A DNA stretch of 64,000 nucleotides from Lactobacillus rodentium (GTDB lineage Bacteria > Bacillota > Bacilli > Lactobacillales > Lactobacillaceae). The translations under genes were made by a program, and so were the position numbers. Positions 35,253 to 49,842 of the stretch are shown piece by piece (position 1 is the stretch's first letter; each line of letters starts with the position of its first letter). The notes under the pieces are model-generated. The model was not told where the DNA came from. It was given only the letters and a program-made list of their open reading frames with translations, and searched no databases. The DNA lies in contig NZ_BFBY01000001.1 in assembly GCF_003423665.1 (NCBI RefSeq), forward strand, positions 62,001 through 126,000, read 5' to 3'.

Positions 35253-35261
35253 TGCTATAAT
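35253..35261 (+). promoter_or_regulatory. Extended -10 promoter of the pth-mfd transcript
   Basis: TGC-TATAAT at 35253-35261, 36 bases before the pth start, facing away from the ldh promoter. Confidence 0.6.
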
Positions 35262-35296
35262 CAGTACACAAGTAAAGCAGTTAAGAGGAGAAAACA

Positions 35297-35854
35297 ATGA
35301 AATTAATTACAGGTTTAGGTAATCCAGGTCAAAAATATGATCGTACTAAACATAATACTGGATTTATGGCCTTAGATAATTACTTAGATAAAAACAATTT
35401 AACTTTGAATAAAGATAAATTTGATGGTCTTTGGACTAAAGAAAAGATTAATGGTGAAGATGTAATTTTTCTTGAACCACAAACTTATATGAATGACTCA
35501 GGTAAATCGATTGCTCAAGTAGCTAATTTTTTCAAAATTGATCCGAAAGATATTCTTGTAATTCAGGATGACATGGACATGCCCATTGGAAAAATAAGAA
35601 TTAGAGCTAATGGTAAATCTGGTGGTCATAACGGAATTAAGAGTATTATGGCTTGTCTAGGAACAAATAATTTTAATCGTCTAAAGATTGGTATTAAGCA
35701 TCCTGAAAATGAAACTGTTGTTTCTTGGGTGTTAACTCCATTTAATGCTGATCAACAAAAACTAATGGACGCTGCCTTTACAACTAGTGAAGACATCATT
35801 GATGATTTTATTAGTGGTAAAGATGCTCAGTATTTGATGAATCGATACAATTAA
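35297..35854 (+). CDS. pth: Peptidyl-tRNA hydrolase
   Basis: It releases peptides from prematurely dropped peptidyl-tRNA. The 185 residues contain LITGLGNPGQKYDRTKHNTGF (catalytic His in the KHNTGF part), PQTYMNDSGKS, and ILVIQDDMDMPIGKIRIR with KSGGHNGIKSI, the three Pth signatures. AGAGGAG precedes the ATG. mfd follows after one base, matching the pth-mfd gene order of Firmicutes. Confidence 0.97.
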   Translation: MKLITGLGNPGQKYDRTKHNTGFMALDNYLDKNNLTLNKDKFDGLWTKEKINGEDVIFLEPQTYMNDSGKSIAQVANFFKIDPKDILVIQDDMDMPIGKIRIRANGKSGGHNGIKSIMACLGTNNFNRLKIGIKHPENETVVSWVLTPFNADQQKLMDAAFTTSEDIIDDFISGKDAQYLMNRYN

Positions 35855-35855
35855 A

Positions 35856-39347
<3,492 letters not shown>

Positions 39348-39370
39348 ATTTGAGAGGTAAAGAGGTAAAA

Positions 39371-39613
39371 ATGAGATTAGATAAATTTTTAAAAGTATCA
39401 AGATTGGTTAAAAGACGTACTGTTGCCAAAGAAATGGCCGATCAAGGACGTGTAGAAGTGAATGATCGAACCGTTAAATCAAGCTATGATGTAAAAATTG
39501 GGGATGTCATTAAAATTGGTTTTGGTACAAAAGAAATAAAAGCTAAAGTATTAGATTTGCGTGAAACAACTAAAAAAGCAGAAGCTAGCGAACTCTATGA
39601 GTTAATTGACTAG
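39371..39613 (+). CDS. rqcP: S4-domain RNA-binding protein RqcP (YabO-type)
   Basis: An 80-residue S4-domain protein: MRLDKFLKVSRLVKRRTVAK with GRVEVNDRTVKSSYDVKIGD, the RNA-binding half-fold. RqcP/YabO acts with RqcH in poly-Ala tailing of stalled nascent chains on 50S subunits. I chose the ATG at 39371, with AGAGGT upstream, over TTG 39350. It is between mfd and divIC, as in Bacillus. Confidence 0.9.
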   Translation: MRLDKFLKVSRLVKRRTVAKEMADQGRVEVNDRTVKSSYDVKIGDVIKIGFGTKEIKAKVLDLRETTKKAEASELYELID

Positions 39614-39641
39614 TGACAATTAATTGCTGCCGTGCTAAACT
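39613..39641 (+). promoter_or_regulatory. Promoter of divIC
   Basis: GTGACA (39613-39618), a 17-base spacer and TAAACT (39636-39641) with TGC before the -10. A small hairpin ATAACT-AAA-AGTTAT follows about 20 bases later. Confidence 0.6.
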
Positions 39642-39726
39642 AGAAATGTTACATATTAAATAACTAAAAGTTATTGATACATTAGGATAAATTAATATTA
39701 AAAAGCTAAAGGGTGGGCAGTATATA

Positions 39727-40107
39727 ATGAATAATGGACCTCGTATTTATAATGCATTAAGTGATGAAGAAAGAATTGCACGTTTACAAAGAAAAGCTAA
39801 TAAAAAAGTAAAAGAAGTGCATCGTGTGCGTCGTAATCGTATCTTAGCAATTTTTGCTGTAGTCTTTCTTATTTTTGGCATTCAATTGATAATGGTCCAT
39901 GTTCAAACAAATAAAATTAATGCCCAGGCTGTTACTACTAATAAACAATTAACTAAATTAAAAAAGAGTAATAAAAACCTTGAAGATCAGGCTACTAACT
40001 TACGTGATCCTGATTATTTGTCTAAAATGATTCGGTATAAATTTTATTACTCAAAGCCTGGTGAAACTATTTATAATATTCCAGAAACAGCAGGAGATAA
40101 TAATTAG
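39727..40107 (+). CDS. divIC: Septum formation initiator DivIC/FtsB family
   Basis: A bitopic membrane protein of 126 residues. A basic cytoplasmic N-terminus (about residues 1-40, rich in Lys and Arg) precedes one transmembrane helix (residues 41-58, LAIFAVVFLIFGIQLIMV). A coiled-coil extracellular segment follows (NKQLTKLKKSNKNLEDQATNL), then LRDPDYLSKMIRYKFYYSKPGETIY, the DivIC signature. It takes part in the divisome together with FtsL and DivIB. Its stop codon shares one base with the GTG of the S1-domain gene. The ribosome binding site (AAGGGTGGG) is unusual. Confidence 0.9.
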   Translation: MNNGPRIYNALSDEERIARLQRKANKKVKEVHRVRRNRILAIFAVVFLIFGIQLIMVHVQTNKINAQAVTTNKQLTKLKKSNKNLEDQATNLRDPDYLSKMIRYKFYYSKPGETIYNIPETAGDNN

Positions 40108-40466
40108 TGAAATTTGAAACTGGTTTAAGAGTGAATGGAAAAATCAATAATATTGTTGATTTTGGAATTTTTGTTGATTTACCCAAACGACATCATGGTT
40201 TGATTCATGAATCAGATTTTGGAGAAAAATGGCCTAGCAGTAAGGCAAAGTTTGAGGTGGGGCAAGAATTAAGAGTAGTGGTATTAAATAATAGCCATGG
40301 TCGCTTATCTTTATCTTTAAGTCGTGTTAATGATCCTAAATTAATTGATCCCACTAATTCTTTTAATCAACAAAAAAACTTTACTCAAAGTCTCACTAAA
40401 TTAACGAATAAAGCAACTCAAGAATTAAAATATTTAAAAGAAGAGTTAAGTAAAAGTGACCTTTAG
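40107..40466 (+). CDS. yabR: S1 RNA-binding domain protein (YabR-type)
   Basis: A 119-residue protein with one S1 domain (residues 4-73, GLRVNGKINNIVDFGIFVDLPKRHHGLIHESDF-like), followed by a helical tail. Starts with GTG, with its first base being the last base of the divIC stop. The stop codon is in the loop of a terminator hairpin, with the stem spanning the last codons. In Bacillus yabR holds the same place between divIC and tilS. The precise role is unknown. Confidence 0.85.
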   Translation: MKFETGLRVNGKINNIVDFGIFVDLPKRHHGLIHESDFGEKWPSSKAKFEVGQELRVVVLNNSHGRLSLSLSRVNDPKLIDPTNSFNQQKNFTQSLTKLTNKATQELKYLKEELSKSDL

Positions 40467-40477
40467 GTCACTTTTTT
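40452..40477 (+). terminator. Intrinsic terminator overlapping the yabR stop
   Basis: AAAAGTGACC pairs with GGTCACTTTT with TTTA as loop, then more T. The stop codon of yabR is inside the hairpin, and tilS begins 7 bases past it. Confidence 0.8.
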
Positions 40478-40484
40478 ATTAATA

Positions 40485-41792
40485 ATGAAAAATTTACAGG
40501 AATTTTTTACTAAAAATCATCTTCCACTCGAAGATAAAAAGATTTTATTAGCCGTAAGTGGTGGGCCAGATTCTATGGCTTTACTTGATTTAATGCGTCA
40601 GAGTGTAAAAGATCCTACAACTCAACTATGTGTGGGACATTTAGATCATCAATTACGCAGTGATAGTTATCAAGAAAGTAAAGTGATTTCTCAATATTGT
40701 AATTACTATAATTTGCAGTTGATTGAGAAAAAATGGCCCAAACCTGAGCAACCCACAAGTGGTATTGAAGCGGCAGCGCGTAACTATCGTTATTCATTTT
40801 TAAGACAAATAGTGTTAGAGAAAGAAATAGATTATTTGTTAACCGCTCATCATGGTGATGACTTAATTGAAAATATTCTCTTAAAATTAATTCGTTCCGG
40901 AAATGTGCAAGAAATGAATAGCTTAGTTCAAATAGGAAACTTTGAAGATACCCAGGCGTATCTCTTGCGTCCTTTGCTGCAATACTCTAAAACAGATTTG
41001 TTGCGCTATGTTAATGAACATCACTTGACGTATGTTCAAGATAAAACAAATTTTGAAGATAATACTTTAAGAAATCGCCTGCGTCATCATGTTGTTCCAC
41101 TTTTGAAATCTGAAAATCAAAATTTAATTGAAAATGCAAATCGATTTCAAACTAGTGAAGCGCAACTTGCAAAAAGTCAAATTACGTTATTTGAAACTTT
41201 TCCTTCTCCTCAAAGGAAATATAGTACTTGGACAGGAAGGCTAAGTGATTTACATTCATTAAATTTAACGCAAAAGAGACTTTATTTTGAATGGTTAGTT
41301 TTACAAAAATTTCATCAACATGTTCATTTTGATGAATTAGAAGATAAGCCCAATATTCATCAAAAAAAGGCTGGAATTGTTTTGATTCTTTATCAAGATC
41401 GATATTATATTTATCGGGCAAAAGAATATGATGCAAATTATGTAACTCCTTTTAAAGTTAGTTTGGAAAAAATATTTACATTTAAAAGGAAAAAATATAT
41501 AATTTCTAGACAAAATTTACCTTTTATAAAAATAGGTGATTTTTATGGTAAAGAAAATCTTACTTTAAAAGTTGGTTCTCTACCACTAGGACAAAAGTTA
41601 CTCTTAGCCAATGGTAGCCAAACCAAGGCTAAGAAAAAGTTTGCTGAAAGTGGCATTCCGAACGTGTTACGTTCCTCCTGTTTTGCAATTATGGCGGGAG
41701 ATGAGAGTAATGAAGTTCAATATATTATGGATGTTTATAGTAAACAAACTTATGATCCTAGTTTTGTAAAATACATGGTTTATGAAATTTAA
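40485..41792 (+). CDS. tilS: tRNA(Ile)-lysidine synthetase TilS
   Basis: It changes C34 of the CAU-anticodon tRNA-Ile into lysidine, so that it reads AUA. The 435 residues include the PP-loop AVSGGPDSMALLDLM (near residue 24), HLDHQLR and AAARNYRYSFL, LLTAHHGDDLIENILLKLIR, and a substrate-binding C-terminal domain. No ribosome binding site is recognisable within 20 bases of the ATG (T-rich terminator tail), so the start may rely on low structure or on coupling. It sits directly before ftsH, with no hprT between them. Confidence 0.92.
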   Translation: MKNLQEFFTKNHLPLEDKKILLAVSGGPDSMALLDLMRQSVKDPTTQLCVGHLDHQLRSDSYQESKVISQYCNYYNLQLIEKKWPKPEQPTSGIEAAARNYRYSFLRQIVLEKEIDYLLTAHHGDDLIENILLKLIRSGNVQEMNSLVQIGNFEDTQAYLLRPLLQYSKTDLLRYVNEHHLTYVQDKTNFEDNTLRNRLRHHVVPLLKSENQNLIENANRFQTSEAQLAKSQITLFETFPSPQRKYSTWTGRLSDLHSLNLTQKRLYFEWLVLQKFHQHVHFDELEDKPNIHQKKAGIVLILYQDRYYIYRAKEYDANYVTPFKVSLEKIFTFKRKKYIISRQNLPFIKIGDFYGKENLTLKVGSLPLGQKLLLANGSQTKAKKKFAESGIPNVLRSSCFAIMAGDESNEVQYIMDVYSKQTYDPSFVKYMVYEI

Positions 41793-41883
41793 GATAAGTT
41801 GAAGAAATTTCAAATAATAGAGAAAAAAGTTGATTTATGGTAAACTTTTGAGGTAATTCATTGAAATTTCATGGAGGTTCGAT

Positions 41884-44016
41884 ATGAAAAATAGAAGAAA
41901 TAGACTGCTTTCTAACGGTCTTTTCTATATTTTGGTATTCGTGATCCTCTTGGGAGGAATTAATTGGTTTGTCGGTGGGTCAGGCAATGGTGGTTCCTCT
42001 GAAAATATTAGTTACTCAACCCTAGTAAAGGAATTGAATAACGGTAAAGTCAAGAGTATCAATATTCAACCAGCAAATGGCGTTTATACTGTTACTGGTA
42101 CTTACAAAAAAGCTGAAAAAGCTAAGAATTCCCAAAATAGTAGTTTAGACTTCTTTGGTGGCACTAAGAGTAATAATAAAGTTACTAACTTTAGTACCAC
42201 TATGCTACAAAATGATTCCATGGTTAAGAATGTATCAAATCTTGCACAAAAGAATGGTACAAAAATTTCTAATCAAGGAGAATCACAAACAGGTAGTTGG
42301 ATTTCTACCTTAGTCATGCTTGTTCCCACTTTGATTTTCATTGTAATGCTTTGGATGATGATGAACCAAGGTGGACAAGGTGGCCGTGGTGGAGTAATGA
42401 ACTTTGGTAAATCCAAAGTTAAACCACAAGATCCTAAGAAAAATAAAGTTCGTTTCTCAGATGTAGCTGGGGAAGAAGAAGAAAAACAAGAACTTGTAGA
42501 AATCGTTGAATTTTTAAAGAATCCAACTAAATACACTAAATTAGGGGCAAGAATTCCTGCCGGGGTCCTTTTAGAAGGTCCTCCCGGAACTGGTAAGACT
42601 TTACTAGCACGTGCTGTTGCCGGTGAAGCCGGCGTACCATTTTATTCAATTTCTGGTTCAGATTTTGTTGAGATGTTCGTTGGTGTAGGTGCTTCTCGTG
42701 TTCGTGACCTCTTTGAAACTGCCAAGAAAAATGCGCCAAGTATCATTTTTATTGATGAAATTGATGCTGTTGGACGTAAACGTGGTAATGGCATGGGTGG
42801 AGGACACGATGAGCGTGAACAAACCTTAAACCAATTATTAGTTGAAATGGATGGTTTTGATGGCGACGAAGGTGTCATTGTGATGGCTGCCACTAACCGT
42901 TCAGATGTCTTGGATCCTGCTTTACTACGTCCGGGTCGCTTTGACCGTAAAGTATTAGTTGGTCGTCCTGATGTTAAGGGACGGGAAGCTATCTTAAAGG
43001 TACACGCTCGCAATAAGCCACTTGCTTCTGATGTCGATTTAAAAGAAGTTGCGCGTCAAACTCCAGGCTTTGTAGGGGCTGATCTTGAAAATGTCTTAAA
43101 TGAAGCTGCCTTAGTTGCTGCTCGTCGTGATAAGAAAGAAATTACAGCCTCTGACATTGATGAAGCTGAAGATCGTGTAATTGCTGGACCAGCTAAGAAA
43201 GATACTGTTATTTCAGCAGCTGAAAGAAAGCGGGTTGCTTTCCACGAAGCAGGACACGCAATTGTTGGTTTAGTTCTAAGTGATTCTAGAACCGTTAGAA
43301 AAGTTACTATCGTACCTCGTGGTCGCGCTGGTGGTTACAACATTATGCTTCCTAAGGAAGATCAAAACTTGTTAACCAAGAAGCAATTGATGGAACAAGT
43401 TGCGGGATTAATGGGTGGTCGTGCCGGTGAAGAAGTTGTGGTTGGTGATAAATCAACTGGTGCTTCAAATGACTTTGAACAGGCTACAAACATTGCTCGT
43501 GGTATGGTTACACAATACGGTATGACTGATGTCGGAATGACAGAGCTTGAATCACCAAGTCAACAAAATGAATTTGGAGCTAGATCATACAGTGAAGCAA
43601 CTGCTGCTAAGATTGATGAAGCAGTAAAGAACATCTTAGATGAAGGTTACCAAACCGCAGTTGACATCATTAAGAGTCATCGTGATACCCATAAGGTAAT
43701 TGCCGAAGCATTACTTAAGTATGAAACTTTAAACGAAAAGCAAATTTTATCTTTGTTTAAATATGGAAAAATGCCTGAAAATGAAGATAATGAATTTCCA
43801 AGTGAGAGTGATGCTTTAACTTATGATGAAGCAAAAGCTGCTATGGAAAAACGTGATCAAAAACGTGAAAAAGTAGAAGAAAAGGATGATAAAGAAGATA
43901 TTCATCCACTTCCAGATGATCACAAGAATATTGATGATATTCCTTTAAATCCGCCTTCTGAAAAGCAAGATAAAAATGCAACTAAAGAAGATAAGAAGGA
44001 TGACGATCAAGATTAA
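41884..44016 (+). CDS. ftsH: ATP-dependent zinc metalloprotease FtsH
   Basis: A membrane-bound AAA protease (710 residues) that removes damaged membrane and regulatory proteins. Two transmembrane segments (about residues 9-28 and 138-158) flank an outer domain. The AAA part has [18 protein letters not shown] and [15 protein letters not shown], with a pore [11 protein letters not shown]. The protease has HEAGHAIVG and the third zinc ligand in the ENE-type helix. The acidic C-terminal tail (last 70 residues, rich in Glu, Asp and Lys) is typical of lactobacilli. GGAGG precedes the ATG. Confidence 0.97.
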   Translation: MKNRRNRLLSNGLFYILVFVILLGGINWFVGGSGNGGSSENISYSTLVKELNNGKVKSINIQPANGVYTVTGTYKKAEKAKNSQNSSLDFFGGTKSNNKVTNFSTTMLQNDSMVKNVSNLAQKNGTKISNQGESQTGSWISTLVMLVPTLIFIVMLWMMMNQGGQGGRGGVMNFGKSKVKPQDPKKNKVRFSDVAGEEEEKQELVEIVEFLKNPTKYTKLGARIPAGVLLEGPPGTGKTLLARAVAGEAGVPFYSISGSDFVEMFVGVGASRVRDLFETAKKNAPSIIFIDEIDAVGRKRGNGMGGGHDEREQTLNQLLVEMDGFDGDEGVIVMAATNRSDVLDPALLRPGRFDRKVLVGRPDVKGREAILKVHARNKPLASDVDLKEVARQTPGFVGADLENVLNEAALVAARRDKKEITASDIDEAEDRVIAGPAKKDTVISAAERKRVAFHEAGHAIVGLVLSDSRTVRKVTIVPRGRAGGYNIMLPKEDQNLLTKKQLMEQVAGLMGGRAGEEVVVGDKSTGASNDFEQATNIARGMVTQYGMTDVGMTELESPSQQNEFGARSYSEATAAKIDEAVKNILDEGYQTAVDIIKSHRDTHKVIAEALLKYETLNEKQILSLFKYGKMPENEDNEFPSESDALTYDEAKAAMEKRDQKREKVEEKDDKEDIHPLPDDHKNIDDIPLNPPSEKQDKNATKEDKKDDDQD

Positions 44017-44019
44017 GAT

Positions 44020-44050
44020 AAAAAATAGAGCCTTCGGGCTCTATTTTTTT
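44020..44050 (+). terminator. Intrinsic terminator of ftsH
   Basis: AAAAATAGAGCC-TTCG-GGCTCTATTTTT, a stable TTCG tetraloop with a T-run. Confidence 0.92.
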
Positions 44051-44060
44051 AGGAGAAATT

Positions 44061-44939
44061 ATGATGAATGATTATTTAATTAGAGCAATTGATAAAGATA
44101 AAAAGTTAAGATTATTAGCCATTACTGCTAAAGGTGTAGTTAGTGAAGCTCAAAAAAGACATGACACCTGGAGTGCTTCTTCAGCAGTATTAGGTAGAAC
44201 AATGGTCGGAGGATTGCTTTTAGCTGGTGCTTTATTAAAAGATAAAGATGAACTAACAGTACGTTTACTAGGAAATGGTCCAGTAGGAGCAACTGTAGTA
44301 ACAGCGCAAGCTGATTTAACTGTAAAAGGTTACGTTCAAAATCCCCATATTGCGTTACCACCAAAAAAAGATGGCCATATCGATGTGGCAAAGGCTGTAG
44401 GTCAAGGCTGGCTTGAAGTAACTAAAGATCAAGGACTCAAGGAGCCTTATACTGGCGAGGTTCCAATCGTAAGTGGTGAAATTGCGGAGGACTTTACTTA
44501 TTATTTAGCTAAATCTGAACAAATTCCTTCAGCTGTAGGATTATCAGTATTTGTAGAACCAAATAATTCAATTGGTGCTGCTGGTGGCTTTATGATGCAA
44601 GCTTTGCCAGGTGCTGATGATGCTTTACTAGAAAAGGTAGAAAAGAGAATCAAGGCGCTTCCTAACTTGTCAACAATGTTCTTGGATGGAACCACCCCAG
44701 AAGATTTAGCTAAAAAAATCTTGGGTGATGATTGCAAGGTCTTAGATAAGCAAGAGGTAAGTTTTGCTTGTGATTGTTCTAAAGAAAAATATAGTGAAAT
44801 CCTTGCTACGATTAAACCAGACCAATTAAAAGAAATGATTGAAAAAGATCATGGTGCCGAATTAACCTGTCGCTTCTGTGGCAAAAAATATCATTTTAGT
44901 GAAGATGAATTAAAAGATATTCAAAAACAGGCAAAGTAA
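44061..44939 (+). CDS. hslO: Hsp33 redox-regulated chaperone
   Basis: A redox-activated holdase of 292 residues. The C-terminal zinc-binding Cys set is visible as FACDCSKEKY and LTCRFCGKKY (CxC and CxxC), which release zinc when oxidised. The N-terminal domain has GRTMVGGLLLAGALLKD and VTAQADLTVKGYVQNP. AGGAG suits either ATG at 44061 or 44064. It follows ftsH as in other Firmicutes and precedes the dihydrouridine synthase. Confidence 0.95.
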   Translation: MMNDYLIRAIDKDKKLRLLAITAKGVVSEAQKRHDTWSASSAVLGRTMVGGLLLAGALLKDKDELTVRLLGNGPVGATVVTAQADLTVKGYVQNPHIALPPKKDGHIDVAKAVGQGWLEVTKDQGLKEPYTGEVPIVSGEIAEDFTYYLAKSEQIPSAVGLSVFVEPNNSIGAAGGFMMQALPGADDALLEKVEKRIKALPNLSTMFLDGTTPEDLAKKILGDDCKVLDKQEVSFACDCSKEKYSEILATIKPDQLKEMIEKDHGAELTCRFCGKKYHFSEDELKDIQKQAK

Positions 44940-45009
44940 TCTAAGAGTAATAGTCGATTTACTAATTTTTTGTTAGAATATTAAAGTATTTGTGAAAGGA
45001 TGTGTTGAA

Positions 45010-47588
<2,579 letters not shown>

Positions 47589-47591
47589 TAT

Positions 47592-47619
47592 AAAAGCTGG
47601 TAGGACTACCAGCTTTTTA
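47592..47619 (+). terminator. Intrinsic terminator of lysS
   Basis: AAAAGCTGGTAG pairs with CTACCAGCTTTT, loop GA. Confidence 0.9.
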
Positions 47620-47642
47620 TGTATATTTATTTAAAATAATTC

Positions 47643-47670
47643 TTGCAACAGAACTATTTTCTGCTATACT
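47643..47670 (+). promoter_or_regulatory. Promoter of the tRNA pair
   Basis: TTGCAA (47643-47648), a 16-base spacer and TATACT (47665-47670) with TGC before the -10. Start expected a few bases before tRNA-Gly. Confidence 0.7.
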
Positions 47671-47682
47671 ATTTAATGTACT

Positions 47683-47754
47683 GCGGAAGTAGTTCAGTGG
47701 TAGAACATCACCTTGCCATGGTGGGGGTCGCGGGTTCGAATCCCGTCTTCCGCT
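47683..47754 (+). tRNA. tRNA-Gly (anticodon GCC)
   Basis: Acceptor GCGGAAG pairs with CTTCCGC. The D-arm is GTTC/GAAC, the anticodon loop TTGCCAT, and the T-loop TTCGAAT. The GCC anticodon reads GGC and GGU. The 3' CCA is not encoded. A terminator follows. Confidence 0.97.
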
Positions 47755-47761
47755 CCTACAT

Positions 47762-47797
47762 AAAGAGATTCACGATAAGGTGAATCTCTTTTTTTAT
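47762..47797 (+). terminator. Intrinsic terminator between the two tRNA genes
   Basis: AAAGAGATTCAC pairs with GTGAATCTCTTT around GATAAG, with a long T-run. Confidence 0.88.
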
Positions 47798-47800
47798 TTT

Positions 47801-47874
<74 letters not shown>

Positions 47875-47882
47875 TAAAAGTT

Positions 47883-47919
47883 TAAAGACTTCAAAGGTTT
47901 ATCTTTTGAAGTCTTTTTT
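47883..47919 (+). terminator. Intrinsic terminator after tRNA-Pro
   Basis: AAAGACTTCAAA pairs with TTTGAAGTCTTT (one side offset), followed by T. Confidence 0.82.
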
Positions 47920-48003
47920 ATGTCATAAAGACTTAATTTTTGCATTTAATATAATAAACACTTAAGGTAAAAGAGATGTAGAAAAAAGAAAGAAGATGTA
48001 AAA

Positions 48004-49347
48004 ATGGGAAAGAGTGTTGCTCCCACTAAAAAGTTATCGTTTATTTCGATCTTCTTTTTAGGAATTAATGCCATCATTGGATCAGGAGCTTTTTTACTTC
48101 CTAAATATATTTATCATGATATGAATTTAATGAGTGTAGTTGTACTTCTATGTGCTGCTTTAACAGTAAGTATGATTGCACTTTGTTATGCTGACTTATC
48201 TAGCCGTTTTACTGGATCAGGTGCAGCGTGGCTTTATTCGTACTATGCTTTTGGGAGATTTGCAGGTTATGAGTTGGGATTATTTACTTGGTTTTTAACT
48301 TGCTGTACCTATGCAGCAGAAGTGGTAGCTTTTGTAACAACTTTACGTAGTTTTGTTCCAGCATATAAAAATGACGCTATTTATTTTGGTACCGCGATTG
48401 GCTTAATTGTTTTATTTACGATTATTAATTTTTACGGTAGAAAATTAGTGAAATTTGTTGATAATACTTCTTCCGTAGCAAAATTGGGCGTTATTGTTCT
48501 GTTTATTGTAGTTGGTGTATTTTTCATGCATTGGTCTAACTTTAGTCCGGTAATGCCACATGCAGCAACTACTGGTGTAGGACCATTCTTTAAACATTTT
48601 GGTGCAGCATTTAGCGAAGTCTTTTATTTGTTTACCGGCTTTTCATTTATTCCGATAGCCGCACGTCAAATGCAAAATCCAACCAAAAATATTCCCCGAG
48701 TATTAATTTCTGTCATGATTACAGTTACTATTCTTTATGCTTTAACTGTTTTAATTGGAATTGGTATTATTGGGTCAAAGATGAGTGATTATACTGCTCC
48801 AATTGCTAATGCCTTTGGTAAAGCAGTTGGTGAATGGGGTTATATCGTTATTATTATTGGGATGCTTTTAAGTATTTTTGGTGTTGCTTTTATTTCATCT
48901 TTCAACGCCCCTTCACTGGTTGCTTCATTAGCAGAAGAACATAATTTAGTACCTCAATGGGTAGGTAAAAAGAATAAATATAAGGCTCCATGGATTGCAA
49001 TTATCATGAGTGCAATTATTACTGCATTGTTGACGACCCAATCATACATTTTCTTAGTTTCATGTATTGTGCTTGCGTCATTTGTCCAGTATGTTCCTTC
49101 AATTTTTGCTGTAATGAAGTTTAAGCACAATGGACAATATCCTAATAAAGGCTTTAAATTACCTGGTGGCTATCTAATTCCTGTTATTGCCTTATTAGTA
49201 TCGTGTTACTTAGTCTTTAATTTTACTTGGAAAACATTTTTCGTTGGAATTGCAGTTGCGGTGATCGCTGCACTACTATATTTGTTCTCCGGACGTAAAA
49301 GAAAAGACCCTAATCCCGGCGTTGCTAAAAATACAGAAAATAATTAA
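48004..49347 (+). CDS. APC-family amino acid permease
   Basis: A 447-residue membrane protein with 12 hydrophobic helices. The N-terminal FFLGINAIIGSGAFLLPKYIY carries the GxG substrate-binding bend of APC transporters. YADLSSRFTGSGAAWLYSYYAFGRFAGYE is a second family signature. The substrate is not identifiable. The ribosome binding site is weak. The gene is followed at once by the structured leader of the 78-residue gene, so both may form one transcript. Confidence 0.88.
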   Translation: MGKSVAPTKKLSFISIFFLGINAIIGSGAFLLPKYIYHDMNLMSVVVLLCAALTVSMIALCYADLSSRFTGSGAAWLYSYYAFGRFAGYELGLFTWFLTCCTYAAEVVAFVTTLRSFVPAYKNDAIYFGTAIGLIVLFTIINFYGRKLVKFVDNTSSVAKLGVIVLFIVVGVFFMHWSNFSPVMPHAATTGVGPFFKHFGAAFSEVFYLFTGFSFIPIAARQMQNPTKNIPRVLISVMITVTILYALTVLIGIGIIGSKMSDYTAPIANAFGKAVGEWGYIVIIIGMLLSIFGVAFISSFNAPSLVASLAEEHNLVPQWVGKKNKYKAPWIAIIMSAIITALLTTQSYIFLVSCIVLASFVQYVPSIFAVMKFKHNGQYPNKGFKLPGGYLIPVIALLVSCYLVFNFTWKTFFVGIAVAVIAALLYLFSGRKRKDPNPGVAKNTENN

Positions 49348-49387
49348 ATAACATTTAGTGGAAAATAGAAAATTTTTATTTTTCTTT

Positions 49388-49457
49388 TCTTCATTCCATG
49401 ATAGGATTAAATTGGACTCAAATGAGTCCTTTCCATTGCACCTGGAAGGAATGAAGA
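49388..49457 (+). promoter_or_regulatory. Three-way-junction RNA that sequesters a ribosome binding site
   Basis: P1 is a perfect 10-bp stem between 49388-49397 (TCTTCATTCC) and 49448-49457 (GGAATGAAGA). P2 is GGACTCA/TGAGTCC (49414-49429). P3 is TTCCA/TGGAA (49431-49447) with loop TTGCACC. P2, P3 and P1 stack with one base or none between them, while a 16-base J1/2 (49398-49413) is free. The ribosome binding site GGAAGGA (49444-49450) is shared by P3 and P1, so the fold should block translation from the ATG at 49460. This is the layout of a translational riboswitch. I cannot match it to a class. Confidence 0.55.
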
Positions 49458-49459
49458 CT

Positions 49460-49696
49460 ATGAAAGAAAGAATATATGTTGTGATGCATGCAAGTGTTAA
49501 CAAGACCGATGAATCTAACAAAAACGGGATTGTAGATATCTTATTTGCATCAAAAGACCTTGAAAAAGCGCGGGCTTATAAGGAAAACTTAGCTCCTTAT
49601 GAAGTGGCTGCTGTTTACCCGATTGATTTGGATAAAAGCTTAGATTTAGCTGTGGAAAAACCCGCGCTTTCAATTGATTGGACAGATCTCCAATAG
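49460..49696 (+). CDS. Small protein of unknown function behind a structured leader
   Basis: A 78-residue acidic protein that I do not recognise. It begins MKERIYVVMHASVNKT, has a DILFASKDLEKARAYKENLAPYE helix in the middle and ends in ALSIDWTDLQ. No transmembrane helix or motif is visible. The ATG at 49460 is 9 bases after GGAAGGA. The ATG at 49451 has no spacing, and the in-frame ATG at 49358 would translate the RNA fold. It lies 112 bases after the permease and ends at its own terminator. Its role may be linked to whatever the leader senses. Confidence 0.65.
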   Translation: MKERIYVVMHASVNKTDESNKNGIVDILFASKDLEKARAYKENLAPYEVAAVYPIDLDKSLDLAVEKPALSIDWTDLQ

Positions 49697-49697
49697 G

Positions 49698-49730
49698 AAA
49701 GATCCTGACTGTTTAGTCGGGATCTTTTTC
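49698..49730 (+). terminator. Intrinsic terminator after the 78-residue gene
   Basis: AAAGATCCTGACT pairs with AGTCGGGATCTTT with one T-G wobble, loop GTTT, and a T-run. Confidence 0.88.
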
Positions 49731-49842
49731 TTGTTATAATTATGAGAGAAAAATAATTTTACTTTTATAAGTTTAAGTTTTACAATACATAACTACGATA
49801 CTTTTACTTATTAAAAAATAGTAACTATTAAGGCGGTGGAAA

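Noticed and set aside
42642-43013. Minus-strand ORF of 123 residues within ftsH
   Set aside because: It is a shadow of the conserved AAA domain, with low-complexity Ser/Pro/Arg composition.
49388-49457. SMK box (SAM-III) riboswitch
   Set aside because: Both form three-way junctions that hide a ribosome binding site, but the conserved core bases do not match and the gene downstream is not metK.
49731-49842. CtsR operator before clpC
   Set aside because: No GGTCAAA direct heptads could be found.
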